Position numbers and translations under genes: made by a program. From contig NC_134509.1 of the NCBI RefSeq assembly GCF_027942865.1, positions 9,507,754-9,571,753 of the forward strand: 64,000 bases of DNA. The letters run 5' to 3'. This stretch comes from Odontesthes bonariensis (lineage: Eukaryota; Chordata; Actinopteri; Atheriniformes; Atherinopsidae). The notes beneath the pieces were generated by a model. It did not search any database. It saw only the letters and a program-made list of their open reading frames with translations, and was not told the origin of the DNA. Positions 15,001-27,500 of the stretch are shown here, in pieces; positions within the stretch are counted from its first letter, which is position 1, and each line of letters begins with the position of its first letter.

Positions 15001-18000
15001 AGAGGCTTCAGTTCAAAAGCTTCTAAATGGAGTTTCGTCTCATTTGGCTCGGAAGATGAAAAAGAAATTCAACTTTGTGCTGCAACGAATCATTTGCAAA
15101 GCAGCCGAGAAGGACAATCTCAGTGTTGTTGTTATTCATTCAACATCGGATTCCTCTGAACAGCCTATCAGAAGCTAAATCTATCCCAACAAGTTAGCAA
15201 CTCTGTTTGACAGTAAAACTAACTTAAAAGGACATTTATCAAGACTGAAGAACTATTTACTTGGACAAATACAAAGACTAAACCCTAACAGGTACAATTA
15301 ATGCCCAATGTGTGCAATAAAAAATGAGCTAAAGTAGTCAAAGACCCAGGTCACAGACAAAGGCTTCAATTTTAGGCATATTGACAAAAAACTAACATTT
15401 AAAAGAAAAAATAGCTAGCTACACAACATCTTTCAGCACAAGATGCTTCAACTTAGTGATGCTCCGATCGATCGGCTGCCGATCATGATCGGCCGATAAT
15501 GCCCAAAAATAGCCTGATCGTCGATCGGAAAAATATGCCGATCAAAAAACCGATCACGTGACGTAAATGACTAGCTTTTTTTTTTTTTTGACTTAAATTA
15601 TCGTGTGTACAGAACCGAACAGGCAAAACCTCTACAGTGCATCTCGACAACATGACCTCTCCTGTCTGGAATTTCTTCAAAGTGTGTCAGAAAGATGTGA
15701 AACTTTCTGCGGTCACCATCTGCGCTTCGGAGAGGCACGGTCGCGCTAGCTACACTTGAAAATCTAGTGCCCGTTTACATCGGGTTGTACGGTAAAGCGT
15801 GTGAGCGGATTTATGGTGCATTCAAGTGCACCCCGTAAACTCAGAAATCTAGATCGAAGTTGATTTTTCATTTGTTGGAATACATACACCTGTCATTACT
15901 TGGTTGTTTTTTTACTACATTCTTTTTAATGATTAAAACAAAATGATAGAACAAAATTATTGAAGCATATTCAGAATCAAACTCATTTCTGCATAGTCAG
16001 ATTTGAAAACCTCATTTAGAACCAAATCAAAATGTTCTCTGCCGACTCCACCAGATTCTTGTTCTACATGTCCCCAGCTACCTCTGGCGTTTTAATTTCT
16101 ATAAATGGTGCATTCTCTGCTAGATGAAAGGCATGGAAATGTCAGATTCCTTCCATGATCGGCAATCGGGCAGATCATGATTTTGGTGATCGGTCCAAAA
16201 AATGCTGATCGGAGCATCACTACTTCAACTACATAAAGGCATCTAACTTTCTGATGACCGAGTAGATTTGGCGGACTGAAAGCCTCCCTTCATATTCTTC
16301 TGTCCTGTGTGTTGATAAGGCATCAGCCTGATACTTGCAGATAGCTGTCAGGCTAGCATTGGCTTCGTACACTTCCGCGCCTTCCCCCTCCTCAGTCTCC
16401 TTCTCTGTTCCACGTGACGAAACAATTGCAAAACAGCCCGATTCTCCTGCCCATCGTAAGCCTCAACTATCCCATAAATTTCAGGGCTCCATATAATTTA
16501 TGGCACTTGGCAGGTAATACAGCCAGATATCCCGCTAAGGTACTTTCAAACCTAAAACAACCTTTACTGGATATTGTAAAAAGTATCAAGTGGAGATAAC
16601 TGGCCTTTTTTCTGATCAATATTTCATGTCACTAATTATTTTTTTTAAGACTGATTTTACTGGCACCAAAGGGAGCTCTGACAAGTCACCCAGGCACTTT
16701 AATCTGAGCTCTGTTTGATCGGGAAAGGATCGTGCGATCCGGTGCCGTTTTGGAAATGATTCAATAGTGATTGTTCAGAACATACAGCTGGATGTAAGAA
16801 AGCAAACCGTTCGCATATGCTGCCAGTTGTGGTTCCTAAGATTGCAAACAGTGCATCTCTACAGTGTTTGAAGTAAAACAACACACAACATGAGCGTCGC
16901 ACCACACAATGGCGATGCAGCAGTAACAACAACGCGCAGGCCATGACTTGATTCAAAACGCGCAGAGAAACATCAATGAGTACACATTAATGCCACATGG
17001 TGTGGAACCAATATGGTGTGCTGACCCAAAATAATCTACTAACTGCTAAATGATTACAGAGGCTACATAACATGCTATTAATGTCAGTCTCTCTGACTCT
17101 GAGCAACACACATCAAAATGATCCATAAACATCTGACTTGGACATTCCACACCATGCCCTTCAGCACACTCTTGGCCAAGGCCATGGCTGTTTTTACGCT
17201 AAGCTTCCTGTGTTATTTAGTAAACAGTGCCAGCCATGCTAGCAGAAGTGCAGTCAAAAATCAAATGTGACAGAAGAGCTACAGGATCCCTGCAAACCCT
17301 GTTGTCAATTTGGACACTGCTTATGGTTTTAATAAATCTTTTTCACTCATAAGAGGATTAAATGTAAGTAGTCAAATCAGCACTTATTCTCTTTTTAATT
17401 AGGTCTTTATAAAAGTTAAAAAAAAAATCTAACTCTTATAAATATAAAAATCTGCACCCATTCAGTGACAGTGTCAGCATGACCCAATTCAGGACAGTGC
17501 ATGCTGTGTGTTACATACGAGTCAGTTGCCTCTGAAGTCCTCAGATCTCATACAAGGACTATCTGACTGGCTTTACTCATTCAGTCCTCTATCTGGACTT
17601 TCACTTGGCTGCAGAGTGCAAGTAGAGTAGTCTCTGTGGGGAATAGATTCCTCATACTTTGGCTACAAGAACTTCAAAAGCTGGCCATGACAAAATATGT
17701 CTATAGATCCCCATCAATGAAAGCTGCCACAGATCTGGTGACTCTCTTCACTCTCTCAGAGTTGGAGCAAAGTTTGACGGTGTCTGGTGTATTGTTGACT
17801 AAACGGTTCGGCCGGTTGTGTTCCCCGAGGCTTGCTTTGTTCGTTGAGTTGACAGACGTTTCGTCAGGGCGAAAAACAGCTTGTGGTTTTAGTTGTATTA
17901 GTTGTGTAAATAAAAGAATGAGTTTGTACACGCCGCATTTATTTCACCTAGTTTGTGCTTTACGGTACGACCAAAGAGTCAACTTCAAATGTTTGATAAT

Positions 18001-19706
18001 CACTTGCTGCTCAGCTCCATCTTCCATCCAACACATCACAGTAGTGTTAGCACAACACTGGAGCTACTTGTTTGTTCTTCTTATGCTGTTTCTGCTTCTT
18101 TCGTGTTTTACAGGCATTGAACTTAACACATCGTTACATTACTGTATCGCTGAAGCCATTATATCACCATCTATCGATGTTTCACTACATTAATTTGAGA
18201 GCATCCAATTGTCGTTTGAAGCAGAATCGCTCACCTCTGCGTTGAGATACATGTTAGAATTTGCACACCTCAAGCTTTAAGTATCGGAGAGGTAAAGACA
18301 ACACGGAAAGAGGTTTAACATGAGTGTTGAGGCTGGTATAATTGATATCCCTGTAATAAACAGCGAGTGTAACCATTCTGAAAAACAAACTGAGCTTGTG
18401 ACACAAATGAGAAGTCACACGTCACGTCATTTGCGAGTAAAAGGTTAACTGGAATTGCATTTGAAAAATGTGTCCATTTTTCATTCTATCATCAATATCA
18501 GATGCAAAGGCAAAACAAAAAATAAACACAATCCCTCAGCCACAACATTTAAATGCCATTAGCAAAGAAACCAAATAAACCAACTGCAAACTTTCTGACC
18601 AGCATTAAATGGTAGACAGATACACGTTATGTCTAGATGGTCAACACAATCGAGCATTCAGCAATCATTTATGGCTCAGGGCTTGGTTGCACCATAGCAG
18701 AGCCATAGGAGTTGGACAGATGACTCACCAGGTGGCTGCACTTTAACTCCAAATTTAACGACATAATCACCACAACTGACGACCTTGTAAACAAGCAACC
18801 GCGAGAGACAAATACCAACTTAAGCGTAAAGATATGTCAGTGCTATATTCTCAAGTCGTTTCCTCTACCCCTTAGCGGTAAAAAAGAAAAAAAAAAGAAA
18901 ACCTGTTGGGGCAAATGAAAAGAAAGTGAAGGCAATCCAGTTAAGTATATTGCAGCAGTAAAGAATGTATGTTCCCAATGTAAATGCAGCAATACAACAA
19001 GTGCAGAAACAATCAGATATTGTGTCATCAAACTGCTGTTTTAACGGAGAGTATTTCACTGTCAAACATCGATTCAAAACTTTACAACTTGGCAAACCAA
19101 TTCAATATCAAGTGTTTGGCGAGTGTTGGTACCGAGCAAGCGACTGCGCGACACCTCAAGTTTCAACCACTAAGAACTAGCTTATTATCAGTTTCAGTGT
19201 CAGCTGCCTTCCTAAATCTTCCCTAAACTTGTTTTGTTCACTACCAGTAAAAATTACTTTGATCTGTAATTTAAGGATGAAGGACTTGAAAACCTAGTGC
19301 CCCATTAACAATGATATTTATTTTGTATTGTGGAAGTCACAGCTTGAACTCGACCTTGTAAGAATAATCTATATTCAACAAAGGTTGAATATTGTTCACT
19401 GACAAAATACACGGAATAGGAAAACAGCCCGCCAAAAGAGTGCCACTGATAACTTGATGTGCAGGTTTACAAAGTTTGGAGGGTTGGGTATTGTGCCAGA
19501 GACAGGATACTTAAAAATGCGAAAGAGCTGCTTTGTTGTTGTTGTTGTTGTTGTTTATTTGAGGTGGTGGAAAATAAACGTCATGGACGTACCTTTAGTC
19601 GTTTGACCACCTCATCATTGCTGATTTTATCAGTTATCTCTTTGACTCCGGGAGGGTAGATGATCTTTCCATCCCCCGCCGGTTTCTGCTGTTGCGGGAA
19701 CTCCAT
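97..19706 (-). CDS. pds5a: Sister chromatid cohesion protein PDS5 homolog A, 3' end off the window
   Basis: PDS5A is a nuclear HEAT-repeat protein that binds the cohesin ring and controls its loading and release with WAPL and sororin. Twenty-five coding exons are visible (transcription order): 19706-19593, 10169-9966, 9595-9509, 9110-9013, 8745-8619, 8476-8396, 8203-8063, 7073-6958, 6717-6623, 6507-6362, 5760-5609, 5361-5248, 5006-4928, 4827-4779, 4575-4436, 4092-3977, 3451-3346, 3160-3000, 2918-2795, 2670-2512, 2340-2272, 2086-1950, 1776-1653, 1311-1107, 211-97. All have GT/AG borders, and the codons joined across exons are correct. They encode about 1019 of roughly 1330 residues. The protein starts [20 protein letters not shown], and the next exon starts [20 protein letters not shown]. 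Stretches such as [10 protein letters not shown] and LLMNDR fit the family. PDS5A rather than PDS5B is chosen from variable stretches ([37 protein letters not shown]) and from synteny. The last visible exon ends inside a Glu codon after KDIK. The basic, disordered C-terminal tail is not in the window. Confidence 0.96.
331..667 (+). mobile_element. Degenerate Tc1-type transposase remnant
   Basis: In a pds5a intron, on the strand opposite the gene, an open stretch at 431-667 ends with hallmarks of the C-terminal third of Tc1-family transposases: [14 protein letters not shown], which carries the last catalytic acidic residue, and further on AVIRAKGG before a tyrosine and the stop. Out-of-frame similarity seems to extend upstream to about 331, so frameshifts are likely. 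Inverted repeats were not found. This is a dead fragment. Confidence 0.7.
5856..6248 (+). mobile_element. Candidate solo LTR in a pds5a intron
   Basis: The segment runs from TGTAACAAGGGTTAA to CTAACCTTAACACA; the ends are imperfect inverted repeats in TG...CA form, as in LTRs. Near the right end is an AATAAA (about 6191) followed by a short U5-like stretch. Inside, a 32-bp sequence occurs twice with two mismatches (6020-6051 and 6154-6185). No clear 5-bp target duplication was found, so the element type is an inference. Confidence 0.4.
10672..11800. mobile_element. Possible older MITE-like host interrupted by the RecQ-fragment element
   Basis: If the 473-bp element and one copy of its duplication are left out, the left side (around ACACTCATAGGGGTTACATG) resembles the reverse complement of the right side near 11772-11797 (ACACTCAGTGGGTCTACATG). 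This suggests terminal inverted repeats of a non-autonomous DNA transposon about 0.65 kb long. The match is imperfect and no target-site duplication was found. Confidence 0.3.
10694..11166 (+). mobile_element. 473-bp non-autonomous DNA transposon carrying a RecQ-helicase-like fragment
   Basis: Perfect 9-bp direct repeats GGGTTACAT at 10685-10693 and 11167-11175 flank the element. Its ends are short inverted repeats (CAGCCTAG at the left, CTAGGCTA at the right). An imperfect hairpin at about 11120-11151 lies near the right end. Inside, the plus-strand open stretch 10861-11076 reads [14 protein letters not shown] followed by a Walker A-like [15 protein letters not shown], the pattern of motifs 0 and I of RecQ-family helicases. 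The frame then stops, so only a fragment remains. The element superfamily is not clear; an 8-9 bp duplication would fit hAT, P or MULE types. Confidence 0.72.
13325..13920. mobile_element. PIF/Harbinger-like MITE
   Basis: A 596-bp element with terminal inverted repeats of at least 22 bp (left GGCTACGGCTACACGAAAAC; right, reverse-complemented, GGCTACGGCTACACGGAAAC) is flanked by the 3-bp duplication TTA (13322-13324, 13921-13923). A 3-bp TWA duplication is characteristic of PIF/Harbinger. Open frames inside show no transposase motif, so it is non-autonomous. Confidence 0.82.
15454..16222 (+). mobile_element. Non-autonomous hAT element with BED-finger relic
   Basis: Terminal inverted repeats TAGTGATGCTCCGATC are followed by many sub-terminal GATCGG copies. 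A perfect 8-bp duplication CTTCAACT (15446-15453 and 16223-16230) is diagnostic of hAT insertion. At 15652-15759 a short frame reads [14 protein letters not shown], resembling the start of the BED zinc finger of hAT transposases, and then stops. The rest of the transposase is absent. Confidence 0.87.
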
Positions 19707-20442
19707 GCTAGTTGATGTATGGTCCACACGGTCTTCTACTGGCCTCTATGGGTCAGAAAACAAAAGTTCAACACAACCATGCTACCGCACTTACCAAAAC
19801 CTGTCTTTAAGCATCATTCCCCAGTGCCAAACATCACTTTTGCTCGACGAAATTGTTAAAATGACTCTCGTACACTAAACGACATTTTAGTCCAGTGCAC
19901 TTCTCACAGAGAAAGCCATCACTGAACCAGCACCGTGCATCTTATTAGCTTGCATGCTAAATTACCTCAGCTAAACATCAGTTGAACATTTTCCGTAAAT
20001 TCTTCACAAAACAACGACTGGACACAGAAACGAGTTTAACTACCACCACGATAACATTAGGCGCATTTGAACATCAATGTTGTTGGAAAAGCACTTTACG
20101 ACCAACACGAGGGCAGCCGGTGTATATCTACTGTCAAACAGGTTATCAAATTAGCTAGCTTGCTAGCTGCATTGGAAACAACATTGGTTAGCATTTTGCG
20201 GGAAGGAAGTAACGTTAGCAGAAAGTGGCTAATACATGTTAGCCGCGCTAACTGGTTAGCCCACTTGGCTAGCCTAGGCCGCAAACTGTCCAGGTACCCA
20301 TCACATCTCCGTCTAGAGACAATCACAGGGGAAGTGAAGTATCGTATCATCTTTGCTTAAAATAGCCATTCTCGTGGTCAGTTCCTGTGATTTCCAACTG
20401 ATGCAACTACTTTGAGAAGTTGAAAAAATAAGCTAATTTACT

Positions 20443-21587
20443 TGTTACGATCTTTTTTCCAACTTCCAAGCATCTCTCCGTACTGCCGCTAGTTTACAGG
20501 CGAGGCAGAGCTGCTACCGTCGCCCAGAGCCCTCCTCTCTCACCAACAACTTGCCCCACGGATGATTTTGAGCACACCAACAAATGCAAAATGAATATAT
20601 TTCCAAATAAACCGCTGCGACCTAAAAGCCGGGATATTTGCCAAGCGCGTCCTCACTAGTATTTACCTCTCAAATGGGCCGTTTTAATTCATTAGTCTGA
20701 CTCAGGTTGAGCTTAGTTTTCGGCACAAAGCTCTGTGTCCGTTCAGTCAATGCTGTCTGTGTGAAAGCTGGGTGCAGAGCGCCCCCCTCGGTCTGACAGG
20801 AGCACACAGCTCCAGATTCATGGCGGGAGTTGGAAACAAACAGCACTCTACTGACTTCACTTTCTTCCCTGTCAGCCCCATGAGGGTCTGACAATAGGTC
20901 TTCGTGGCTATCCTGAAAGTATGACTCCAGAATACAGCTTTTTCGTGACTTAAATGTACCCAACGCGTTTGTATAAAAATCTACAAGTTCACTGCCATTG
21001 CAAAAACAAAAGCAACATGTATGGAGAGAGAGATAGAGAGAGGAGTGGGGAAAAATGGTTTGGTTCTATTCATCGACCCCAACACTTATCTGTGTGCCAA
21101 TTTATATCACATTGTAACTTCTGCTGGCACATATCAGTGGTTTATGAAATGAGTGACACCAAGTGGTGAACTGGCAATAGTAATTGATCTATTTGGCATT
21201 ATTTGATTGCTCCTCAGATTATAGGCATTCACACATTCCGGTTGCTTTTTGGATGTAACGAGACACTGATTGCAAATTCCATGGCAACAGTGGTCAATAG
21301 TAACAATTCGATTACATAAAACAATGTCAAACGACAACGGGGACAAGCTTTTAATTTGAAGTAACTCTATCCGGTGTTGGCCAACTTGTTTTTTTTTCTG
21401 ACTTGTTTCCACCACTTGGAGTGCTGTCGGGTACCGTACCCTTGAGTTCCAACACTTTGTTTTTCTCCAGCCGATTTCGCAGTAGCATGTTTCCAGTTTC
21501 GGGCCATCCTACTGTACCTCACCAGCGGGTAGTTAGCTCCGTTAGCAGCTAATGAGAGCCGTTGGCGGCTCCACATTTGGCCACGGT
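20443..21587. promoter_or_regulatory. Head-to-head 5' region of pds5a and n4bp2
   Basis: The two start codons (19706 minus, 21588 plus) face away from each other, 1.9 kb apart. The exon carrying the pds5a ATG appears to begin near 19745, after an acceptor-like sequence. A CAA|gtaaat donor on the minus strand at about 20443 suggests a non-coding first exon at roughly 20443-20600. The n4bp2 5' UTR should start between about 21.3 and 21.58 kb. That leaves under 1 kb for a shared promoter. I see no convincing TATA box. This is inference from gene orientation and splice-like sequences; transcription start sites cannot be read directly. Confidence 0.45.
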
Positions 21588-24500
21588 ATGCCTCGTAGAA
21601 AGAAGAACGGCCTGAGCCCGGCCAGACAGCCCGCCGGCGGGCCACCAGAGGGAGGAAGCCTCGCTCACGTTACGGGTTACCCGCCTCCACATCAGGGATA
21701 TGACCAAGCTATGGCCAGCACTTCGGAGTCCAGCAGGACTGTCAAGCAGACAATCGTGAAAAGCATGCAGGAGATGTTTTCACACCTGGACCCAGAGGTT
21801 ATCTACATCGTGCTGTCCGAGTGTGACTTTAAAGGTACCACAACAGTTGTCTAACCTGCCGTGTGACTCTGGGGAAGTGTTCATGGTGAAACTTGGCTAA
21901 CGAGTTAGCTGAGTTGCTTTCTGGTTTTGGTTCTTGTGATAAGTGTTGAAGAATTTGACAACACGAGCTTACCTAACACTTCAACTCCCATGATAATTGC
22001 ATACTAGTTGTGAAAGTGACAGACCATAGTTGAACTTGCATTTTTTTGGTCTACAACTCCACCTTCCCTCCTCCACCTGTTGCCCGAGTTAAGAACTGTG
22101 GGAATGCCATAGCACGAGTCTTACATGACAGATCCTGTGTGTCAGTTAGCCCCATGGCAGAGTGCTGGTGTTTTTACAGAGCAGTAAAAGCAGCAGGGGG
22201 TATTTTGTACGGGATTTATTGCTGCTTGGCTCATTTATTTGTATTGTTCTTTGTGTCTTCTTTGTGTGTCATAGTTGAAAACGCAATGGACTCCCTCCTG
22301 GAGCTGTCGGTGGCGGCTGAAGTCGCAGTCCCACACCCGGCTCCCGTTTCTGGCTTTGAGCGCACTGCTGCAGCATTACTCAGCCCGCATCACTTTTCTG
22401 GAACCAGTCTAGACGTGCCATCCTCTTCTATGGCATCGCATGAGCCCAAAGAAGAGCTGGACATGCTTATTGATCAAGAGTTAGAGGCACTAACCGCGCA
22501 GCAAGACGTGAAGGAAGAGCAGCACGGCAGCGTGTCGTTGGCTTCTTTCCCTCCACCCCCTGTTCTTCCACAGGTACCCCCAGAGCTGCTTCTGAGCAGC
22601 CCGGGCGCTGTATCTGCAGAGAGCTTTGCCGAGCAGTGCTCACCAGCTGGAGGCTTGGTGGAGCCTTCCTCTGGAGCCTCGTCCCCCCTCGACCAGCTCA
22701 GTACATGGGAAGACGAGACCCCTGAAGGACAGAGAGATGTGCTGGATTTCACACACCTGACAAACGCTCCTTTGAACCTGGCAGCTTCGGGACGCCCCTC
22801 GGCTTTCCAGGTGTATAAAAAGCAGGACCCATCACACGCTCTTTCAGAGAGGACTGGGCCCGTGCATGCGGATGCTGCAGGCAGCGGAGCCAGCTCTGAA
22901 GCAAGCTTGCTAAATTTCAATCCCTATAGCTACGTGCCACCTTGGAACTTGGAGGCCCCAGCATTTTCTCCCCGTATCCCTGGAAACCAGGGGCCAGCCT
23001 TCATAACCCCTGTGGCTGAAACGCCTTCCACTTGGTTCAGCCAGAGCAGACTTGCCTCTCCCTGGCTGAAGCAGGACGCCGTCAGTCAAGCGCCTCTCAA
23101 ACCTACTGCTACTATTCCAAAGTCTTGGGCGCTGCCTGCTTCTCCTCAGGCTCCTGCCCAATTCAGCAGGCTGCGTTTGCAAGGGAAAGTGCTTGTGCTC
23201 CTCCGTGGTGCTCCAGGATCTGGCAAGACGACCCTGGCAAGGTAGAAATGTTTTGATTGTCAGAATAGTAAAGTTCTTTTTTATTTTAATGTATTGTATA
23301 ATTTTGTGTTACTGTTTCTGTCTGTGATTGTGTGGTGACTTGGAGACCAAACTGATAAACGATGATCAACAGAAAGTTATAATTTCTCTTTCAGACAGTT
23401 TATCCGCTTGTTTTTGTTCGCAACAAGGCAAGAGATCGTGGTCACAGGCTTTTCAGAATGACGCTTTTAGGATTGATTTGAAAATATCCCTGTATGCCAA
23501 TTAAGATTAGGAACAACAAGTCCGAATTGTTTGTTACTTGCAGTCAGACCAATGGAAGTAAAGGTATACAAGAGAATTTTATTGAGCTGTTAGAGGATGG
23601 TGTATAGAATAGAAATAGAATAGAAAAATACTTTATTAATGCCCCAATGGGGGTAATTCAAAATATAAGTATCTGTATTTCGAGAGGAAAAAAGATAAAA
23701 ATGTCTGGAAAATTTACCAGAAAGACGATCAAATATTTGAATATCCTGCCTTTATTTTTATTCCTGTAACGTGGAGGAACCACGGTCATCCCAACAGTCC
23801 GATGTTAACTAACACACCTGTTAGTGTCATACGTGGTTCTGCCCTGAAATCACTCAAAGATTTCTTCATTGTCAAGTCCACTTTCACAAAAAACGCGTTA
23901 GGCGTTATATATGTGTAATATGATGAAGTTCATCCAACCTGGCAGATGAAGCCATTTTGGCCTCTTTTTCTTTTTTAAGCAAACGTCCATTGATCTTTTT
24001 TTCTACCGACAGTGGCCCAGTCACAGTTTACAGCCCAGCAGCCCGTGTTGATATTCAAATTTTTACATTCCTGTTACGAAAAACAAAGTGGTGATCGGTT
24101 GTGCTGATCATATTGTCTACATATGAAATGGATCGGATTTTTCGTTGGTAAAACGATCGAGGTGGCCTACAAAAATGGCATAAAATGAAGATGGCGTTGT
24201 CCTAAGTTTAGGAACGCTGCGTGAGACTCATGGACCTCTGCTACAGCCGTTGCATCATTTGAAAGCCATCATTATGTGTCTGCAGAGCCTTGCTGGAGAA
24301 TAACCCCGGTGGAGTTATACTGAGCACTGATGACTACTTCACCCGCAATGGACAATACCAGTTTGACCCCACGGCCCTGGGGGAGGCCCACGAGTGGAAC
24401 CATAAACGAGGTAAACAACACACAAGCAGCGCTGACATGAAGTTGTAAAACATTGAGTCAAAAAAAAGTAGAAAAAACTGGACATTTCAAGATTTTTTTT

Positions 24501-27500
24501 TTTCTTCTTGTATCTCTGTGCTGTTGTTTTGCTTTAAGTGACGTGTTTTTAACCTCTGCTTCAGTTACACAAGTGATGCATTGTTTCTCTCATACCACCT
24601 TTATGCCACAGCCAAAGAGGCTTTCAACAGGGGCACCAACCCTGTCATCATCGATAACACCAACATGCAGGGCTGGGAGATGAGACCCTATGTGGTTCAG
24701 GTCAGTCAGTTTGGGGTCGAACACGCGCGGTGGATTAAATGAGTTCAAGTTCGAGTTTAACTGATGAGAAGAGATATGAAACATTTCAGATATGCGGAGT
24801 GGTGTCAGTACACAAGAGAACGTTTTCCGGTGACATAAGCATATTTGTTTTAGAAACGACAGAAAATGTGGGATTTCAGGAGCAATTATTCGTTTGCACA
24901 TCATGTCCTACACATGAGTTTGTTTCGAGCTGCACAGAGTGACCACTTCTCTCTCCGTCCGTAGGCGCTGAGACATGGATATAAAGTGCTGTTCAAAGAG
25001 CCGGATAGTTGGTGGAAGCACAAGCCCCGGGAACTGCAGAGGTCAGAGAGACGGAGGAATAGCATTGTGTTATTTCCCTGTTGGATGAGCAAAAGCTTCA
25101 GTTGAGGATAACGTGTGCTCTTGTCCAGGCGCACCACTCATAATGTGCCGGCGGAAACCATCCGCCGCATGCTGAACGGATATGAGCGCTTCGTCTCGGT
25201 CCAGTCCATCATGGGTTCACAAGTGCCTGAGTTTAAACAGCGCCTTGTTCTGGAGAACAAAAGCTCACAGTGAGTTTCATTTAAAGCATTTTTCTCCATG
25301 CCTCAGCCCATTTCTGCTGATATAACAGGGGAGGGGGGGGTTGTAACAACAGAGAAGTTGTTGAGTTGATATCTCAGAAGAAACTCTCTCAAAAGAAAGA
25401 GAAAGTTTGTCAGTATTTTTGGACCTTGGCCTGCCAAAGCAAAGCTTTCTGTCTTTGCTGTTGGAGGAAAGGAAGGAAATTATGTTTTTGTTGTTTGATA
25501 ACACATTTTGCTATTGCGACAAGTAGATCCACAATACCTGCATGAAGCTCCACTACTTGGTTTATTTGAGGTTTTTTTAAACACTGATGTGTAAAACGGT
25601 CAAACTCCTCCTACTCAGCTTAAATAAGATCCATATCGACTTTGAAGCTCTTCCTTCTTTTAATTGGGGATACACCACATTTAGACTCTGTCAGTCAGAT
25701 CACTTGTTTCATTCATGTTCCATTTTAATGCTTGCTAACATGTACCTGGTTCTACCTGCCATTTTAAAGCATCTTCTCCCACAGAAAGAGAGGTGAATAT
25801 GTCAAAATAAACAAACAAATGTAGGGTTTATCTTTCCACTTTTTTTTTTTTTTTCAAGATTTCAGATTCCTACTTTTCTTTATGTTACCTGAAAATCATT
25901 TTTACAAATAAACTTCAACAGCAATGGTTCTGTTTTTTTTGTTAGTTTTTAAAAAAAAATTATTATTAGGTAAATATTGCTTGGTGTTGAAATTGTGCAA
26001 TAAGAAATATGCCTCTTTTGCTTTTTCTTTAGCCCAGTGTCCTCTGACACGGCATGTCCTGACCTCGTATGTCAGTCGGGATTGACGGAGAGATGTAAAA
26101 AAACCCACCCTCCTCTTTTTTCCTCCCTCCCCGACGTGTCGTCCACCGGCAGACCTACCACCAACCCCGATGTTTCTGATGGGGATGACGATATTGATTT
26201 TGGCGAACTGGATTCTGAGCTGGACTCCCAGTTAGAGCTGAACCTCCCAACAGGAGACCAGAGAATCCCAGATTGTGTTGTGGAATCGGTGATGAACGTA
26301 GATCACTGTGGGGATGAAATGCAGGCGGCTTACTCTGGATCTATTGGGCAGAGAGTGAGGAGAGAAAGGTCAAGCAGGAGGTCTGGTTTTGAGCAGGCAG
26401 AGCCTGCAGATGTGGTGAAAGATACCACCCAGTCAGACCAAGAAAAGTCTGATAAAGCAGAACAGGGTGAGGTGGTGAGGTGCGGGGAGGAGCTTCATTT
26501 TGTGGGAGACTGGCCTTCTGAAGGGTCTCTCAAGCAGCGACAGGTGAGGAGAAGAGAAAGGCACGGAGAGATGTGTGGCAAGGACGCTCGGGGAGGAGCC
26601 AGTGACGATGAAAAAACAAGTGTGAAGTCAGGTCCTGATGTCACGGAGTTTAAGAAGCTTCTTGATCTTATTCAGACCGGTGTCGCCCCAGTTCAGACCA
26701 GCTCTTCCGGCTCACGCTCCCTTTCTCCGAGCTCAGGAGAGGAATGTGAGAAAGAGTGTGAAGCAGGTGGCATGTTTGAGGATGCCAGCAGCAAAGAGAG
26801 GCAGCAGGACGGAGTCAACAACAGCAAAGGGGAATTACCAGACTGTGTGTTAGACTGGAAGGCAGACGACTCTTGTGTTGTGGGAAAATTGAGAGATTCG
26901 GAGGAAAATGAAAATGAACCAAGTAGTGTCTCTGAAATGGATCCTACTGTGTCAGAAATTGGAAGAAAAACTGTATCTGAGGATTGGAAGTTAACCCATG
27001 CGTGCCTTGATGTAGACGACAGCCTCAATATGAAAGACGAGGCTTGCGCAGATGACCCGGATGACTGTACTGAAAATGGCCGAGTGGCTGTTACTGAGGC
27101 TGATGGCAGCCATACTAATGAGACATGTCAGAGTCCAGCATGTGAGGGCTTTGTGGAAACGGATAATAGTGGAAGCAATCAGGAAAGAAAGCAGCATCAA
27201 GGTCGGCGATCTGGGAAGCCCATCAAACTTGCCCTCACCTTCACTCAGCACTGCCCTGCTTCTTCATCGAATGATCTGAACTGTCCCAATGCCACTGCTG
27301 AAAACACTGACAGTACCGACAGCCGTGTCAACTCGGATGTCAAATCTGTTGTGAATCCTGCGCGTGACGGCAGTTTTGATCCCAAACCAGACACCGACCT
27401 GTCTGCAGAGCGCAATTCTGCGGCACACCCGCAGCTCCCTACCCCTCTTCCTCTGGTGGAAATGGGCTGCCTCACTCAGACAGAACCTCACGACTTTGCC

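Larger units (their letters stand above)
10170..19592 (-). other. Large second intron of pds5a
   Basis: This 9.4-kb intron separates the initiator-Met exon from the MVVKTYMD exon. It holds the three DNA transposons listed separately (10694-11166, 13325-13920, 15454-16222) and a probable older element around the first. A long open frame at 17636-18193 lacks recognisable protein motifs. The remainder is AT-rich intronic sequence with poly-A/T runs and a (GTT)n tract at about 19533-19555. No other gene is seen. Confidence 0.8.

Noticed and set aside
22046-22274. Upstream open extension of n4bp2 exon 2
   Set aside because: It is the end of intron 1 read through from a non-ATG codon; the acceptor TCATAG at 22274 and the codon joined to exon 1 are clear.
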